The notes beneath the pieces are model-generated. The model saw only the letters and a program-made list of their open reading frames with translations. It ran no database searches and was not told the origin of the DNA. From the NCBI GenBank assembly GCA_035555675.1, contig DATMGH010000081.1, forward strand, positions 1 through 5,923: a stretch of DNA of 5,923 nt. The letters are read 5' to 3'. The DNA is from Solirubrobacter sp035555675 (GTDB taxonomy: Bacteria; Actinomycetota; Thermoleophilia; Solirubrobacterales; Solirubrobacteraceae). The position numbers were made by a program, and so were the translations under genes. Positions 5,208-5,923 of this stretch are shown piece by piece. Every line of letters starts with the position of its first letter. Position 1 is the first letter of the stretch.

Positions 5208-5923
5208 GGATCGCGGGGCGCGAGGTCGGGCGCATCGGGCTCGGCTGCATGGGCATGAGCTGGGCATACGGCGCGGCGGAGCGCGACGAAGCGGAGTCGA
5301 TCGCGACGATCCACCGCGCGCTCGAGCTGGGCGTCGTCCTGCTCGACACCGCCGACGTGTACGGGCCGTACACGAACGAGGAGCTGGTCGGGCGCGCGAT
5401 CGCCGGCCGGCGCGACGACGTGGTGCTGGCCACCAAGTGCGGGTTCGTCGTGCGCGACATCGCCGAGTACGTGCTCGACCGGGACGGGCGCCCGGAGCAC
5501 GTGCGCTCGGCGATCGAGGGCTCGCTGCGCCGCCTCGGCACCGATCACGTCGACCTCTACCAGCTGCATCGCGTCGACCCCAATGTGCCGCTGGAGGAGA
5601 CCTGGGGCGCGATGGCCGAGCTGGTGACGCAGGGCAAGGTCCGCGCGCTCGGACTGTCCGAGGTGAGCGTCGAGGAGATCGAGCGCGCGCACGCGATCCA
5701 CCCGGTCGCGTCGGTCCAGTCGGAGGGCTCCCTGTGGACGCGCGACGCGTTCCCCGAAGTCGTGCCCTGGTGCGCCGCCCACGACGCCGCGTTCCTGCCG
5801 TTCGCTCCACTCGGGCGCGGCTTCTTGACCGGTGCACTGGCGGCGCAGCAGTTCCGGCCGGGGGACTTCCGCAAGAACAACCCGCGCTTCCAGCCGGAGG
5901 CGATGGACGCCAACGCCGCGCTC
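5204..5923 (+). CDS. Aldo/keto reductase, AKR13-like (3' partial)
   Basis: NADPH-dependent oxidoreductase of the aldo/keto reductase (beta/alpha)8 barrel superfamily, reducing aldehydes or ketones; substrate unknown. The first 240 residues are in the window, with roughly the last quarter missing. The catalytic tetrad is complete: Asp48 and Tyr53 (LLDTADVYGPYTNEELVG), Lys78 (VVLATKCGF) and His122 (LYQLHRVDP). The N-terminal GLGCMGMSWAYG and the later PLGRGFLTG (202-210) and F(R)KNNPRFQ (222-230) are typical of the AKR13/YakC-like group. Two departures stand out: VQSEGSLWTRD (171-181), where relatives usually have SEYSLW, and FLPFAPLG (197-204), where relatives usually have PYSPLG. The start ATG overlaps the map stop, and a GGTGA stretch lies 4 nt upstream as a plausible ribosome site. 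It is probably cotranscribed with map, but no biochemical link between them is evident. Confidence 0.94.
   Translation, partial: MRIAGREVGRIGLGCMGMSWAYGAAERDEAESIATIHRALELGVVLLDTADVYGPYTNEELVGRAIAGRRDDVVLATKCGFVVRDIAEYVLDRDGRPEHVRSAIEGSLRRLGTDHVDLYQLHRVDPNVPLEETWGAMAELVTQGKVRALGLSEVSVEEIERAHAIHPVASVQSEGSLWTRDAFPEVVPWCAAHDAAFLPFAPLGRGFLTGALAAQQFRPGDFRKNNPRFQPEAMDANAAL

Noticed and set aside
3969..5837. 622-residue minus-strand open frame opposite map and the reductase
   Set aside because: Arg-rich low-complexity translation with no motif, antisense to two well-supported enzymes.

Overview
The window is very GC-rich, with G or C at nearly every third codon position. It is packed with genes joined by 4-base overlaps. 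Together with the style of its secreted proteins (Gly-rich linker, Lys/Ala-rich C-terminal beta domain ending in a lysine tail, and 'C-x-GG ... A-x-C' repeats), this points to a high-GC actinobacterium. A soil Thermoleophilia of the Solirubrobacter/Conexibacter type is the best guess. The lineage is an inference from style, not from a marker gene.

Layout. (1) Positions 1-139, plus strand: the last 45 codons of an unrecognised gene. (2) Positions 136-2939, minus strand: a two-gene unit for secreted proteins. The promoter-proximal gene (2010-2939) encodes a six-cysteine secreted protein with three tandem Cys-pair repeats. It overlaps by ATGA the downstream gene (136-2013), a 625-residue mosaic of signal peptide, seven HAF-type repeats, a carboxypeptidase-regulatory-like beta domain, a Gly-rich linker and a basic C-terminal domain. 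(3) Positions 2940-3066: a 127-bp spacer with a hairpin just after the methyltransferase stop and a short AT-rich patch before the secreted-protein start. (4) Positions 3067-4452, minus strand: a TRAM-domain m5U RNA methyltransferase of the TrmA/RlmD family that lacks three of the four Fe-S cysteines known from RlmD. (5) Positions 4473-5207, plus strand: a type I methionine aminopeptidase, divergent from the methyltransferase with only 20 bp between start codons. (6) Positions 5204-5923, plus strand: an aldo/keto reductase overlapping map by ATGA and cut by the window end.

Functionally there are two themes: housekeeping RNA modification and N-terminal methionine removal (plus a coupled oxidoreductase), and an uncharacterised secreted-protein pair. 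No RNA gene, insertion sequence, CRISPR array, phage gene or defence system is visible. The least understood part is the 136-2939 secreted pair. It is the only candidate for something undescribed here, and the sequence alone does not show what it does.
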